Shown: one piece after another, positions 40,491-51,560 of the stretch
How the letters are laid out: every line of letters starts with the position of its first letter
Numbering within the stretch: the stretch's first letter is position 1
NCBI GenBank assembly: GCA_940337035.1
Contig: CALNHX010003615.1
Coordinates: 81,664-145,663, forward strand
Reading direction: 5' to 3'
DNA: 64,000 nucleotides
Source of the DNA: Agriotes lineatus
Taxonomy: Eukaryota > Arthropoda > Insecta > Coleoptera > Elateridae
The notes under the pieces: model-generated
What the model was told of the DNA's origin: nothing
Databases searched by the model: none
What the model saw: the letters and a program-made list of their open reading frames with translations, nothing else
Made by a program: the position numbers and the translations under genes

Positions 40491-42700
40491 CATGTACAGC
40501 AGTGAAAATGACATCTCTTACGGATGTACAACTCTGAGTTCATAAACATTTTAAATATGTAAATCAAAAGTGCTACGACCTCACTTGTTAAATACAAAAT
40601 ATCGTATTTGTTAGAATTGTTTTGAATCGTGAGCTTCTGGATAGCAGTATGCTTGTTCATATGGTTTTATGTTCAGAAGAGGATAGTACGAATGGCGAAT
40701 ATCATAAAGCAATCTACAACCAATGAGATACCTACTGTTTAGATGCTCTTGGTTCAGTAAGTTTTTATTCTAAAGCATATTCATGAGTCAATGCACTTAA
40801 ATATTTTTCGTATAATTGTTTATTTATTTCTATTTAGGAATATGTTGAGATATACGTAGACTTTATAAATTGTTAAAAGAAATGAGCTAAAATGAATAAT
40901 GCAAGTAGATTATGTGAAAACCTTTAAGAAAGATAGTTTATGTTGGCACATATAGCTGCCTCAGTAGTCCTTTACTTTTACTAGAGTGCTAACTTTTACA
41001 ATAACCTTTATGACGTAGTTGTATTATAGACATGAATAAGGTAGTAATTATTTCTGCTTGTACTTAATATACTGGTGCGTTTTGTCCAAACATGAATTTC
41101 ATGTAGAAATGATCAGAATATGCTTGTTCCATCCAGCACCACCAGCCAGTACTAACACCACGCTTAGTTAACACCGATAGAAAAAGCCTCCTCCGAAGAA
41201 CCAAGTACGTTTGACAATGTCTTGAATGCATGATAATATAAAAAAAAATTTAGTAGTAGTGGAAACGTACAAAACCCATCAACAGGACAGCGTCCACCAC
41301 CAGCAGCCAGTACTAACAGCACGCCTAGTTAACAATTATAGAAAAAGCCGCAAAATTGAATAACTTGAGGTTGTTTGTACATTGCTAGACAGTTCGTAAC
41401 TTCGTTAATAATAGATATATCAAAAAAAGCTTTTTTTTAATGCCATCAGTATGCAGCCTACAAATAAATTGCCAAACCAATTTAAATCATGGCGTGCTAG
41501 TTTTGCGTTCGTAAAATATAATTCAAAAATAATTTATTGTTCCATTTAAAAAGCTTAGTTTCCAATTGTTTTATGCGTGTGGTGCGATAATTCGGCCATG
41601 GGGAGTTTTTAAAGCCAAGTGGAATTTGTTTTGCATATTTTGTTCGATTGTTAGTAATTTTGCATATGTTATGGCTTCCTTTAGGCAAATACTTCATTTT
41701 AATAAAAGAATAAGTTCCAAAGTTTTAGTTTAAGCATGTTATTATAAAGTATTTTCAGTGCTGTTTTCAAATGTCTAAAAATATAGAGGGTTTCCAATTA
41801 AAAAACCTATATTGACTAGTATAAGTGAATCGTGAGTTGCATAACTTGGTCCTCAGCATAAATAAAGTTTTAATTACATTTAGATTTTTCCGACTTTGAA
41901 TTCAAAGTCAATCTTTACATCAGGTGTGCCTCAGATATGTATTCTGAGCCCCCTATTTAACAATAATAATAATAATATTGCTTTTTAGTGGTAATTAAGT
42001 AGAAATAAAAAATAATAGGTAGGCAACACATTTAACAAGCTCATGGTTATCGTTATCACAGAACTTGATTTTAAAAACAATTTTCTACATTTGGAAATGT
42101 GTGTGCACTTTTCCAAACATCGGAAAATATAGATTGAAGTATCTCTTCAAGCATTTGCTTATTTGTATGAATTAAATATGTATGAATTTATATTTACTTA
42201 TTAATCAAGACGTAATTACTATTATTATTGTTTTTTTCCGCCATTTTCACCATGTTTCCTAAGATATACGAACTTGGTGTTAGAGACATTATTATTCTAC
42301 CTTTTGATGCTCTATCAGAATTTGAAGTCAAATTTTGAAATTCCAAAAGTAGCACATTCTTGCCGACGTTTTGCTCAACCTCCGTTGATCATCAACAACC
42401 ACCAGAAGGAACGGGTCCCTTAGCGTTACAACGATAAACGAATTATCAAAAGAGAAAAGAGAAGAAGAATCACTGGAAGAATTCCATAAGTGGAAAGGGG
42501 AGCTGAGAGCGTACCAACGAAGCCAAAAAATACCAAGAACGCCTAAAAAACACGTTAAATGGTTTTGATTGTCTCCATATTTCTGTGTATTGAGCTTGTA
42601 AGTAGATAGCTTATGTAGGCTTAAATATCTTCTATATTATGAATATAAAAGCAAACAATTGGTAATGAGAAATACATCAATTTTCAAATTTAAAAACCAA
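40491..42700. other. AT-rich interval without a recognised gene
   Basis: No coding similarity. A ~60-bp segment (CCAGCCAGTACTAACA..CACGC.TAGTTAACA..ATAGAAAAAGCC) occurs twice at about 41131-41193 and 41290-41351. Short AAT/ATT microsatellites near 41960. Confidence 0.45.
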
Positions 42701-42708
42701 TACCGGCG

Positions 42709-42785
42709 GTGGAATTCGAACATCAGCGTCTGCGAATGCAATTTAAACACTTAGCCCGATCGTCGCACGCAGCCTCACAAGACCC
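42709..42785 (-). repeat. tRNA-related fragment (possible SINE relic)
   Basis: The minus strand has GATGTTCGAATTCCACCGCCGG, a good B-box and 3' tRNA half, preceded by GCGACGATCGGGCTAAGTG in the A-box position. Stems are poor, so it is probably a SINE head or tRNA pseudogene. Confidence 0.4.
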
Positions 42786-42879
42786 ATTGAACAAAATTTT
42801 AGTTTTTAAGGTTCTCACCCTGTAGATATTTTACCGAAATGTGCTCGGTATCATGCAGGAAAGCATATAATTATATATA

Positions 42880-43629
42880 CAGTGCGAGTGTAAAGTCTGG
42901 AACTATCTAAATAGAACTTTAATCAAATGTTTTTGAAAGAAATCCTGAAACACGTCAATTTTTATTTTAAATAAGACATATTTTATTGTAATTGTCACTA
43001 AGATTGGATTTTGTTTTTGAGTTATGACGTTCGCGATAATTTTTTTAAATAGACACACTAAAATTTTTATGATGAATTTGGAGAGAGCATGAAATTCTAA
43101 GACCAAATACGCTAAAAAAGTATGATACTGAATTTGAAATTTTCGAGAAAACCTCTTATAAAGTAGTAAAACAAAAATCGAATGAAGATCAAGTAGCCAT
43201 GAAACAATGAGAGAGTCCTAGAATTATGATAGTTCTTCATAGTTTCTTTATCTGTGTTTGTTGTGTGCTCTTAATTAAATAAACAATGATGCGATATTTG
43301 AGTGAAAAAGAACGAATTAAAATTTTAGTATTGAGGGGATGCGGTGACCGTACGATGTTCTCGAAAATTTAAAAATACAGTATCACACTTTTTTCGCGTA
43401 TTTGGTCTTAGAATTTCATGCTCTGTTCAAATTCGTCACAAAAATTTAAGGTTTCCATTTAAAAAAAATATCGCTAACGTCATAACTCAAAAACAAAAGA
43501 CAATTTAAAAGTGACAATTACAGTAAAGTATGTATTTTTTAATATAAAAATTTACGTGTTCGAGGATTTCTTTCAAAAACATTTGATAAAAGCTCTATTT
43601 CAATAGTTCCAGACTTTACACTCGCACTG
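42880..43629. mobile_element. 750-bp Tc1/mariner-type MITE with ~245-bp TIRs
   Basis: Starts CAGTGCGAGTGTAAAGTCTG and ends with its exact complement, flanked by TA. The arms (42880-43125, 43385-43629) stay alignable with few mismatches. The centre includes ATGATGCGATATTTGAGTG, whose frame gives MMRYLSEKERIKILVLRGCG. That looks like a transposase N-terminus, so this is a deletion derivative of an autonomous element. Confidence 0.88.
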
Positions 43630-43634
43630 TATAA

Positions 43635-43915
43635 TATAACACATTGTGTTAGATATTCTAGGTTATGTTGACATTCAAACTTACGGCAAAGCGTGTTTTA
43701 ATATAGTATTAAAACACGCCACCAATGGCAACGTGCGAAAAAGACGTAATATTAAAAGAGTGCTACAAAAGTCACTTTGACGGTAGAAACTGCAAAAAGT
43801 TGTCATTTTGACCCGATCGTAGAGAAAAATAATTTTTCCTGTATCAGAAGACACGATAATGGATATCAAATTTGAAAATTTTCATAATAACTATCCTTTA
43901 CTCCTTAAAAGAAAG
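43635..43915 (+). repeat. Family G repeat, copy 2
   Basis: ATTGTGTTAGATATTCTAGG, TATGTTGACATTCAA, TTAAAACACGCCACC, GCAACGTGCGAAAAAGACGTA and GTTGTCATTTTGA occur in the same order as at 17905-18085. A tail AAAAGAAAGTAAAAAGG resembles the end of family C. Abuts the MITE. Confidence 0.65.
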
Positions 43916-44495
43916 TAAAAAGGCATTGGCATTTTCTTTTTTTATACCCACGAATATCTTTTGAAATGGTAGTGCATTAACTATCTAATTATATAATGTG
44001 CGGTTCGGCACTGATGTTCCTTTTTATTCCTTTTTATTCTCTTGGTCCTACAGTTCTTGACAACTAAATTCCACATTTGCAATGAAACGTTAAACGTCAG
44101 TGTCTTGGTATACAAATAACTATTTTTCGATAAATTTTTTAATAATACAAGTTACAGTTCATCCAAGAGACACTTTGCTAATAAAAATAGAAAAGAAGTT
44201 TGAAAAGAAAAATTGGCAAACACAATGACTTAGATTCTGATGGAATTAGTCATTACAAGTGTGTTATATTGCAAATAATTCACGGGAGAAAAGTTGAGCA
44301 ATCGAGGCCGTCAGACTGAGAAATTAACAGGTTAGCTTTTGTATCTTATTTGACACAGACTGACGCAAAACCTGATAACCTCGAATTTGACATAGACTGA
44401 CAGTGCCACCAACAATACACTAGTGACGAGGGAAAAATGGTGTTCTCTCCTGTAACCTACAAACTGAGTTCTATTCCCGTTCGTGGAAAATAATA

Positions 44496-44640
44496 TATTA
44501 TTATATTAGGACTAAAAGTAGCACTTTGTTTGACAAGCAATTATGTTTGCGTTTGCATGGCGAAGCGCAGCGTAGCCGAGCGAACGCAAAAATTGCGAGT
44601 CATACAGAGCTAAGTTATAGTATATGTATTATAATGTCGT
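44496..44640. repeat. Imperfect ~145-bp palindrome (foldback hairpin)
   Basis: TTGACAAGCAATT..TTTGCGTTTGC pairs with GCGAACGCAAAAATTGCGAGTCAT around GGCGAAGCGCAGCGTAGCC. The outer flanks are AT-rich and pair weakly. TATATTAGGACTAAAAGTA parallels TTATTAGGAGCAAAAGTTA at 8560. Confidence 0.6.
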
Positions 44641-44989
44641 GATAAACAACGTGATTTATTTTATTTTACAAGCCCCACAGTTGGGATGCCAATTATTTAT
44701 ATAGTGGCTTTTACGTTGAGACGCCTATTTAATTACGTATTATTAGCTCGATTATTTTTCTTTAAATTGATTTATTTAATTTGAATTTTAAATTCTATTC
44801 TTTTAAATAAATGTATTGCATTGAGACTCTTCAAGGGTGGTTGGATAATCTAGTAGTCTGTTATTTGAAATTTTAATTTTATAATGACTTATGTGCTGAT
44901 ATTAACTGTCACCTTGCACTTCAAACAATGTTGCAACACTAATTAAACCAAAAATGACAAATATTCTTTCTACTCACATGTAATTGACT

Positions 44990-45680
44990 CAATGCCCTAA
45001 GGTAAGTACTTTATTATATTTATTTAACTTTTTTAATTGTCGTTTATTCAATATGCTTCAATAGGACTAATTAAAGACCAACCTGAACTCCTTGTACTTT
45101 CACTGCTTTAAAGTCACCTCAAAACATCACTGTTCCTGACGCCCACAGCTCGGATCTTTGAGAGATCAGCTATGATGCTCTGCCAACCGTCAAACAACCT
45201 CCAACCTGTCAAAACCCTGGCTGCTTGCAGAAATAGTCCTGTTCCTTGTACCCACACTACTGTCAACCCAACAGCTTCCTGGCAAGTTCACTCTTACAGA
45301 TGATCCCAAGTTAATCTTCTATTTTCCCCAGCTCCTACTCTGTTGTCAGCAACCAAATAGAATCGCCCGAATCCAGCAGTTCCTCTGTCAACTCCCGTCG
45401 AATAATCAACACGTCTTCAGTACAATCACCAAATCCAGTAATCAATGTAACTTAATATTAACTGTAGTATTTAAAATTATCCAATTCCACTCAAATATTA
45501 TTCTCTTCTTACTTGTATCTAGTTAAACCATATTCCACATTCTCTTCACTAACTGTATACTTGAACTGTTTAATATTTATATTTTAACTTTGTTTCCACC
45601 TCGTGGATTTATTATAACCTTGTCTATTGTATTATTCCAATTTATAAATACAAATTAAGGCAAAATTACCATTTTTTAAT
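44990..45680 (+). repeat. Unclassified repeat pair member, copy 2
   Basis: Ordered similarity to 26615-27360, including CACATGTAATTGACTCAATG..GTAAGTAC, a C-rich block ending CAGCTTCCTGGCAAG and ACAAATTAAGGCAAAA. No coding recognised. Confidence 0.45.
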
Positions 45681-46623
45681 AACTTCGAAAGAATATATTC
45701 AAAAATACGTCTAAATTTTCCAAGTTGTTATTTTACAATAATCCCAAACAAAATTTTTCTTTTATGCTAGTTACAATTATTCATGCACTCTATAAAATTA
45801 CCTTATCTGATTTCTACCTACTATATTCTAATTTCTAATAGAAATTATATTTGTCACATGTAACATGAGCCTATATTTCCCTACTAACTTTCAATACCAT
45901 GATAGAATACTCAATTGCTATTACCTTTCAAAATAAATTGTAAATTGTATCAAATTCATCTTCCATTACCGACTTTCATATAAACAAACAATCTTTTTTA
46001 AAACCTTTTAAGTCGATTGTATTAATCTCCCAAATTTATATTTACTTCAATTTTTAGTCAAAAACTGATCTTTACGTATCATAACAGTATATTGGTTCTA
46101 TGTGCTACAAGGGATGCTCTGTTAATAGTTAGCAACAGGCCATGGTAGCTCAATTGGCTAGAAACAATCGCAACAATTGAATGTCGCATTAGTTGACATT
46201 CGTTACCCACAATTGTCAAACGTTCCGATTTCCTTGTGAAACGTAGTTAATTTTGTAAGTTAAGTAGTTGTGCATTTTTAATTCAGTTAAAATGAGCATT
46301 CCGCGAACTGCCTTTAGAGCTATGATTTTCTATGACTATAAAAGACAATTAGGATATCAGCAAAGCCATGAAAATTTGATAGCAGCTTTTGGCGATGCTG
46401 CCCCTTTAGTATCCGCTGTTAGTCATTGGTTCGACGAAGGCGAAAGCTGCTAGAAGACGAAGCAAGACCTGGAAGACCTGCGAAAGCTGCTTGTTCAGAA
46501 AATGTTGATCGTGTGGCAAGCAGTTACGACCCTGAAACTAAACAGCAGTCTAGTGTTTGGATATTCGAAGATGAAGACTTGCCCACAAAAGTAATTCTTG
46601 GCAGAACCGTCAATAAGAAAATG

Positions 46624-47005
46624 AAGTCACGGAGTTTGCAAACAGTAGCAATTATATACTTCTCAATCTAAAATTTGATTAATCGCTTAACTTATTCCAT
46701 TTATCGGTTTTTTGTGGCTTTGATACGTATTTTACAGTTCTCACCTTGGCTGACCGTTGTATATAAAGAAATAATTTATTTCATTTAACATGTTGGTCAC
46801 GTTGTCTGTTTTAATTTTAATTGTATATTTATGACTGTCCAATTTTGACATTTGGTGAGGTGTTTGCTCTCTGTTTCTTTTCCCGTATTTTATAAGCTTT
46901 ATCTTTTAGCCTGAAGATGGTTTAACAGATAAACCGAAACATGTAGCGTATGTAAAAATATATATATATTGTTATGAGGAAGACTGTGTTTAATTTACAT
47001 TAATT
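46624..47005 (+). mobile_element. 5'-truncated Penelope-like element tail
   Basis: 382-bp insertion in the mariner frame, flanked by TAAGAAAATG (46614-46623 and 47006-47015). It is non-coding and ends with the CCTGAAGATGG..AACCGAAAC..TATATATATTG sequence characteristic of Penelope-like pseudo-LTR ends. Confidence 0.7.
46911..46953 (+). ncRNA. Hammerhead-ribozyme-like core
   Basis: CTGAAGA fits the CUGANGA core. GGTTT-AACAGAT-AAACC makes stem II with one unpaired T before it, GAAA follows directly, and CAT-GTAGCGT-ATG could form a very short stem III with TA at the cleavage position. Short stem III hammerheads are known in Penelope-like retroelements. Stem I pairing is weak in this copy, so activity is doubtful. 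Confidence 0.5.
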
Positions 47006-47108
47006 TAAGAAAATGATTGCTGTTTTTTCCCCCGAAGTGGTCCTGTTGCTGTTATTCCACTTGAAGATCGCAGAACTGTTAATTTTGAATGGTACTGCGT
47101 GGCTTTAC

Positions 47109-48707
47109 TATAACAGTTTGATCTTACCAATTATTTGCTTATTTTCGAGCAATAAATAATTACCATTGTTAAGGAAATTTTCAAAGAGAATTTTACAGCC
47201 AGATAGCAGATGCCAGGGTTCAGTCTGTTCAACTCAAATATACAATCAAGTACACATCAAATAAAGCGGTTTATTTTATATAAATATTTACAGTTTAAAA
47301 TAACTACTAAAATATTCCATGTATTTTCAAATAAAAGATCTGGATTTTAATGTTTTATTAGCGCCTACTGGGTTAGGCAAGCCACGATACTTCCTTGGTC
47401 GTACAATCTCGTGCGTATAACGGGGGAGCTCGTAGTTAGGGGAGCGTCCTCTACTCGGCTAAACTGGAAACAGAAACTAGGTTAAGTTTATTTACTTTTA
47501 TCGTGGGCATGAAATAAAGTTATATTTGTTTTTATTTCGGGGGTGTTGAGATTGAACTTGATGTAAGGCGTAATCCCGGTGCGTCGAAGCTGTCCTGCAG
47601 TGCCCGTAAACTCTCGTGTGATAAGTGAAAAGACGGCGGAATTAAATATTATCTGTGCCAACTGATGAGTTTTAAACCAAATTTGCATTTTCAAGCTGTT
47701 ACTTAAATTCAAGGGGGGTTCTAGATAATAACTGGGAGCTCTCTAGTTACGTTATTCAAGGTGAGTAAAACCTCCTTTAAGCTACATGAATTACTTCTAG
47801 TTTAAAGCTAACCTCACAATTTTCGGCTTAGATCTCGGGAACATTATATACTGTTAATTGGGGCACTGCGGAAGGCTTAGGAAATCTGCAGAACGAGATT
47901 CCTCCAGGTGAGTGAAGCTCTGAATCTTTACGGGTACGGTAATTACGGGGGTTTCGTTGCGGGCACCTAACCTCACAAATGGTTTAAGTTTCTGCCAAGA
48001 CCTGAGGGGCCTCGCTTTTTAAATGAATTACGTGAATGTTTTCGGGAAGCGGTTTCGAGGAGGCCTAAAACCCTCAACAGGCGTATACATCAACGAGCCA
48101 CGTACGAGTTTTAGGTAATGTCGAATTCCAAGGGAAAAAGTATCTAAACCATAAGACAGGCGTATAAAACAACGAACCACGTCTGAATTTTAAACAACGT
48201 TGGATTCAAAGAGTAAAAGTATCTAAACCATAGACAGGCGTATAAAACAACGATCCACGTCTGAGTTTTAGACAAGATAACTCCTGAATTGACTCGCCGG
48301 AAACCACAGGCATTTAATTCAATGAGCCACTTTCATCTCTAGCAGGAATTCGGGAATTTCTGGGAAAGATTGGTTCCAAGACTCAAAGTCAAAAGGTTTC
48401 TCGGACGGGACCAGGACTCGAGCCCTAGGAGGCCCAAGGCGGGAGCGCCGCTTCGGAACGCTGGATGCAAGTCCTCCTCACAACGTACGATACCTCTTAT
48501 TTATACATTACCATACGCCGTAATTTGTGCAGAATTTTAGGCAGGGATGCGCTGAACGACGACGGCTCGTGACCTCTGCGCACCTCGATTGTTTCTTCGT
48601 GCCTCGACGATGTTTTCGGACAATTTGTGACGAAGTTTTGGCGGTGGTCACATTCGAACGTATTCCAATGCGTAAAAATACGATTTCGGCCGGCGCTAAC
48701 GTCACAT
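47109..48707. other. 1.6-kb insertion of unknown class in mariner
   Basis: Mariner coding stops at GTGGCTTTA and resumes at ATTACCACAG. The inserted sequence is relatively GC-rich in its right part and contains a 78-bp tandem array (48078-48285). It also has CCTCACAAT/CCTCACAAA-type repeats and no ORF with recognisable similarity. Ends are not clear inverted repeats; a solo LTR is possible. Confidence 0.4.
48078..48285. repeat. 78-79 bp tandem repeat, ~2.7 copies
   Basis: CAGGCGTATA.A.CAACGA.CCACGT starts at 48078, 48157 and 48235. Each is followed by GAGTTTTA-like sequence, and the first two units by AAAAGTATCTAAACCATA. A degraded fourth start (CAGGCATTTAATTCAATGAGCCAC) is at 48309. Confidence 0.85.
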
Positions 48708-49273
48708 TACCACAGATGTTTGAAAAATTACAGACAGGTTGCCAAAGGACCGGTTTGCGTAACATCTTAGTCCATCATGACAACGCATCCTCCCACACTG
48801 CTGCCAGAACATTGGATTTTTTGAAAGATTTGGGAGTTCAATTGATAACTCATCCTCCGTATAGCCCAGATCTGGCGCCGTGTGACTTTTTTTGTTTCCA
48901 ACTGTTAAAAAACTGATGCGAGGAAAATATTTTCCAGCACAGATGCAGCAGTTACAGAATTTCAAAGAAATTTTGAGGACCTTTCTGAAAATGAATTTTC
49001 CGAATGTTTTGAAAAGTGGTTTCAAAGAATGCACAAGTGTATTAGTCTGAATCGATAATATTTTGAAAAACAATAAAGATTTTTTTTTTAATGCAACGGT
49101 CTTTTAATAACTAACAAATAGAGCTTCACTTTTGTTCCTAATAACATAGTATACTGTTATTGACATATTCAATTAAATTTAACCTGGTTATATGTAACTT
49201 TGACTAACAACCACCTTTTAAAAACCACCTGTAGATAAGCAAAATAGTTCATATAATCCCTGCTGAACTTTAC

Positions 49274-50016
49274 TATCGAGAGATCCAAAAAAAACTGTTC
49301 CTCAGCAGGCTGTGGAATGAAAAGCCACGTCTTCACTTGTGTCAGCTGGAATCCACTACATAAAATCGTTGGTCTCTTTGTATCTTTGTTCGCTAGCTCC
49401 TCCGACGATACTGGACCGATTAAGTTATATGATGGCTTAAAGTGTCGCTAATTGTTAGACTTAGATCGTAAGCCGGTTTCTATTTTCAAAGGTTTTAATT
49501 AGATTGTTTATTTATCAAAACTAAAAGATTTCTGCTTCTAAAACTGACGTTTCATTATTATTTAACTAGTGAATCACCCGAGTTACGCTTTGGTTCGCAA
49601 ATTTAGGAGAGATTCATTAATATAAATTTAAAAAAAGATGCACCGGCCGGGAATCGTACCCCGGCCGCCCGCGTGGCAGGCGAGCATTCTACCACCGATC
49701 CACGGAACCTTGTTGAATGACGCGCTGCTGTAGTGCTATATAATGAATAACCTGAACTACGATTAGTTTTACTAAATAAACAATCTAATTAAAACCTTTT
49801 TTGGAAATAAAAACCGGCCTACGATCTAAGTCTAACAATTAGCGACATTTTAAGCCATCATACAACATAATCGGTCCAGTATCGTCGGAGGAGCTAGCAA
49901 ACAAAGATACAAAGAGACCAATGATTTTATGTAGTGGATTCCAGCTGACACAAGTAAAGACGTGACTTTTTATTCCACAGCCTGCTGAGGAACAGTTTTT
50001 TTTTTATCTCTCGATA
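49274..50016. mobile_element. 743-bp inverted-repeat element with a tRNA-Gly-like loop
   Basis: Arms 49274-49514 and 49773-50016 are inverted copies with few mismatches. Landmarks are TATCGAGAGAT, CTGTTCCTCAGCAGGCTGTGG, CAGCTGGAATCCACTACATA, CTCCGACGATACTGGACCG and TAGACTTAGATCGTA. The 258-bp spacer carries a tRNA-Gly(GCC)-like sequence. No ORF; no clear target duplication (TTAC on the left, CATA on the right). The class is unknown to me. Confidence 0.8.
49639..49708 (-). tRNA. tRNA-Gly(GCC)-like sequence, probably a pseudogene
   Basis: The minus strand has GGTGGTAGAATGCTCGCC (A-box), CTGCCAC anticodon loop with GCC, and GTACGATTCCCGGCC (B-box and T arm). The 3' part ends CCGGTGCA. The anticodon and T arms are as in tRNA-Gly. 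The 5' acceptor strand (GTTCCGT) does not pair with CCGGTGC, and the first T-loop base change (GTTCGA to GTACGA) weakens the B-box. It is followed by a T-run on the transcribed side. Most likely a degenerate tRNA or SINE head in the loop of a foldback element. Confidence 0.6.
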
Positions 50017-50154
50017 CATAAGTGGTGGAGCTTCCCTATTCTTATTAATGGCTCTAGCTAAAGTTCGTGCAAACATCTGGCAACCATGTAGCATATTTGA
50101 CGTCACTTCAATCAGCGCAGTAAAAGTGCGCACGCTTACAGACGTAAACTACAA

Positions 50155-51560
50155 GATTACCTAAAATTCTAAGAAGCAACAAATAGAGTCAATCTAGCAG
50201 AAAAAAATAAGAATAATTACACAAACCACCATTTGCTAACAGGTGAATTACGTCTAATGGAGTACAAAAGAACTACTCGCATATAGAGGGCGACCCATAA
50301 CAGGATATACCGGGAGATAAAAGAAGACTGACCGAAAAAAACTTTCTTCCGCGCAGGTGGTTATCAATATCTACGTCAAGTTTCTGCAGTAAAGTTAGCA
50401 GCATATCAACTGTCATCAGTTCAGCTTGTTTGTATTTTGGAAATTTTAATTTTCGGTTTATTTCAATATTTTTCGCTATTTTTTACAACAGTTTTTTTTT
50501 CAAAACTAACACTAGCATCCACGTGTGTAACAAAAGTAAGTTTTTATAAATATTAGTATTTTAGGTTAGAACTGCTGATTGTAATAATGCCATTTTCACT
50601 TGAGAACAAATTCCTTTTACAATCGTATCTCCGAAATGGAAACAGAGATGAAAATGTGAGGTGGGTTCACCCATTAATGCCGTGTGTTGTCGAATTCTGG
50701 GAGATTTCCCGAAGCAGAAGTAGAACATGAAGTTTTATGCCGTCACATCTACAGAGTCGTTGATCGCTTTCAAAATACAGGAAGCGTTGTTCGAGGAAAG
50801 TCACCTGGTCGTCCCACAGTGATTACCGAAGATGTTGTGCAAGATGCACTTGCTGGTCCTGAACACAGTTCGAGAAAACCTTTACATCAATTAGCCCAAC
50901 AAACTGGTTTGTCGTATGGCTCATGCCATACCGTTGTGAAGCGGAGGCTGCATTTCCACGCCTACAAGCCTACAAGGTGTCTGTAGTTCAAGAATTATTT
51001 CCACCTGACTCTGAGAAACGTCTGCAGTATTGCAATTGGTTTAATGCAAATTTACGAAATGATAATTTGTTAGACAAAACATTTTTTTTTCTGAGGAAGC
51101 CTGGTTTCATTTAAGTGGCTATGTAAATTCACAAAATTTCAGAATTTGAAGTGCCAAAAACCCTCATGTATTTCATGAGACACCGTTGCACTACAGGACC
51201 TCCAAGCAGCTCTGCACGAAGAATTAGAATTGATCGACCAGGAGGAGATTGCGGACCTCATTCACAGTATGCCTCGACGCATGAGAGAGGTCATCACTTC
51301 ATCAGTGTTCGCGGAGGAAATACGAGATATTAGCAATTTTATTGTTGTTCTTTTTATAATTGGATATTTTGAAGTAAATTTGTCTTTCTTTTATTATACT
51401 AGAGCATAATTTGGAGGAAGTATGAAATAGGATGGTTGTAAATATTAAAGCCAAACATATAAGTGGCGGTTTTTTTTGTCCAGCAGTGCATTTAAAGCTA
51501 GTTATTTATTATAAATGAATAAATAAATTTAAATATATAACTAGTGTTATTTAACTTGAA
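50155..51560 (+). repeat. 1.4-kb paralogue of the 61570-63035 region
   Basis: AAATTCTAAGAAGCAACAAATAGAGTC begins homology with 61573, and GTGTTATTTAACTTGAAGT ends it near 51561 (63025 in the other copy). It combines zinc-finger upstream flank with a decayed DUF4817-type transposase. There is no zinc-finger gene next to it here, so it is a duplicated fragment of the cluster. Confidence 0.8.
50587..51345 (+). pseudogene. DUF4817-type (Tc1/mariner-like) transposase, core-deleted copy 1
   Basis: Starts MPFSLENKFLLQSYLRNGN with frameshifts, then LCRHIYRVVDRFQNTGSVVR and GKSPGRPTVI. Next come QLAQQTGLSYGSCHTVVKRR, VVQELFPPDSEKRLQYCNWF, TFFF and EEAWFHLSGYVNSQNFRI. The frame then passes from FHETPLH directly to LQAALHEELELIDQEEIADL and IHSMPRRMREVI, so the middle with the remaining DDE residues is absent. 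N-terminal DUF4817-like helix-turn-helix plus DDE style are clear; the copy is dead. Confidence 0.82.

Larger units (their letters stand above)
46292..49060 (+). pseudogene. Mariner transposase with nested insertions
   Basis: N-terminus MSIPRTAFRAMIFYDYKRQ with the helix-turn-helix region (46292-46490). Then a jump to SYDPETKQQSSVWIFEDED and PTKVILGRTVNKKM (46530-46623), omitting the first catalytic Asp region. The next piece (47012-47108) reads MIAVF..GPVAVIPLEDRRTVNFEWY. The C-terminal part (48708-49060) has LPQMFEKL, NILVHHDNASSHTAARTLDF (second catalytic Asp) and HPPYSPDLAPCDFF (third Asp of the DD34D triad), then ENEFSECFEKWFQRMHKCI. Two insertions separate the pieces: 46624-47005 (Penelope-like tail) and about 47109-48707 (unclassified). 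The copy is dead. Confidence 0.85.

Noticed and set aside
46138..46215. tRNA-like start GGCCATGGTAGCTCAATTGGCTAG
   Set aside because: A good A-box but no B-box (GGTTCGA) at the right distance and no cloverleaf.
49639..49708. Functional tRNA-Gly gene
   Set aside because: The acceptor stem cannot pair and the B-box is altered; kept as a tRNA-like pseudogene.
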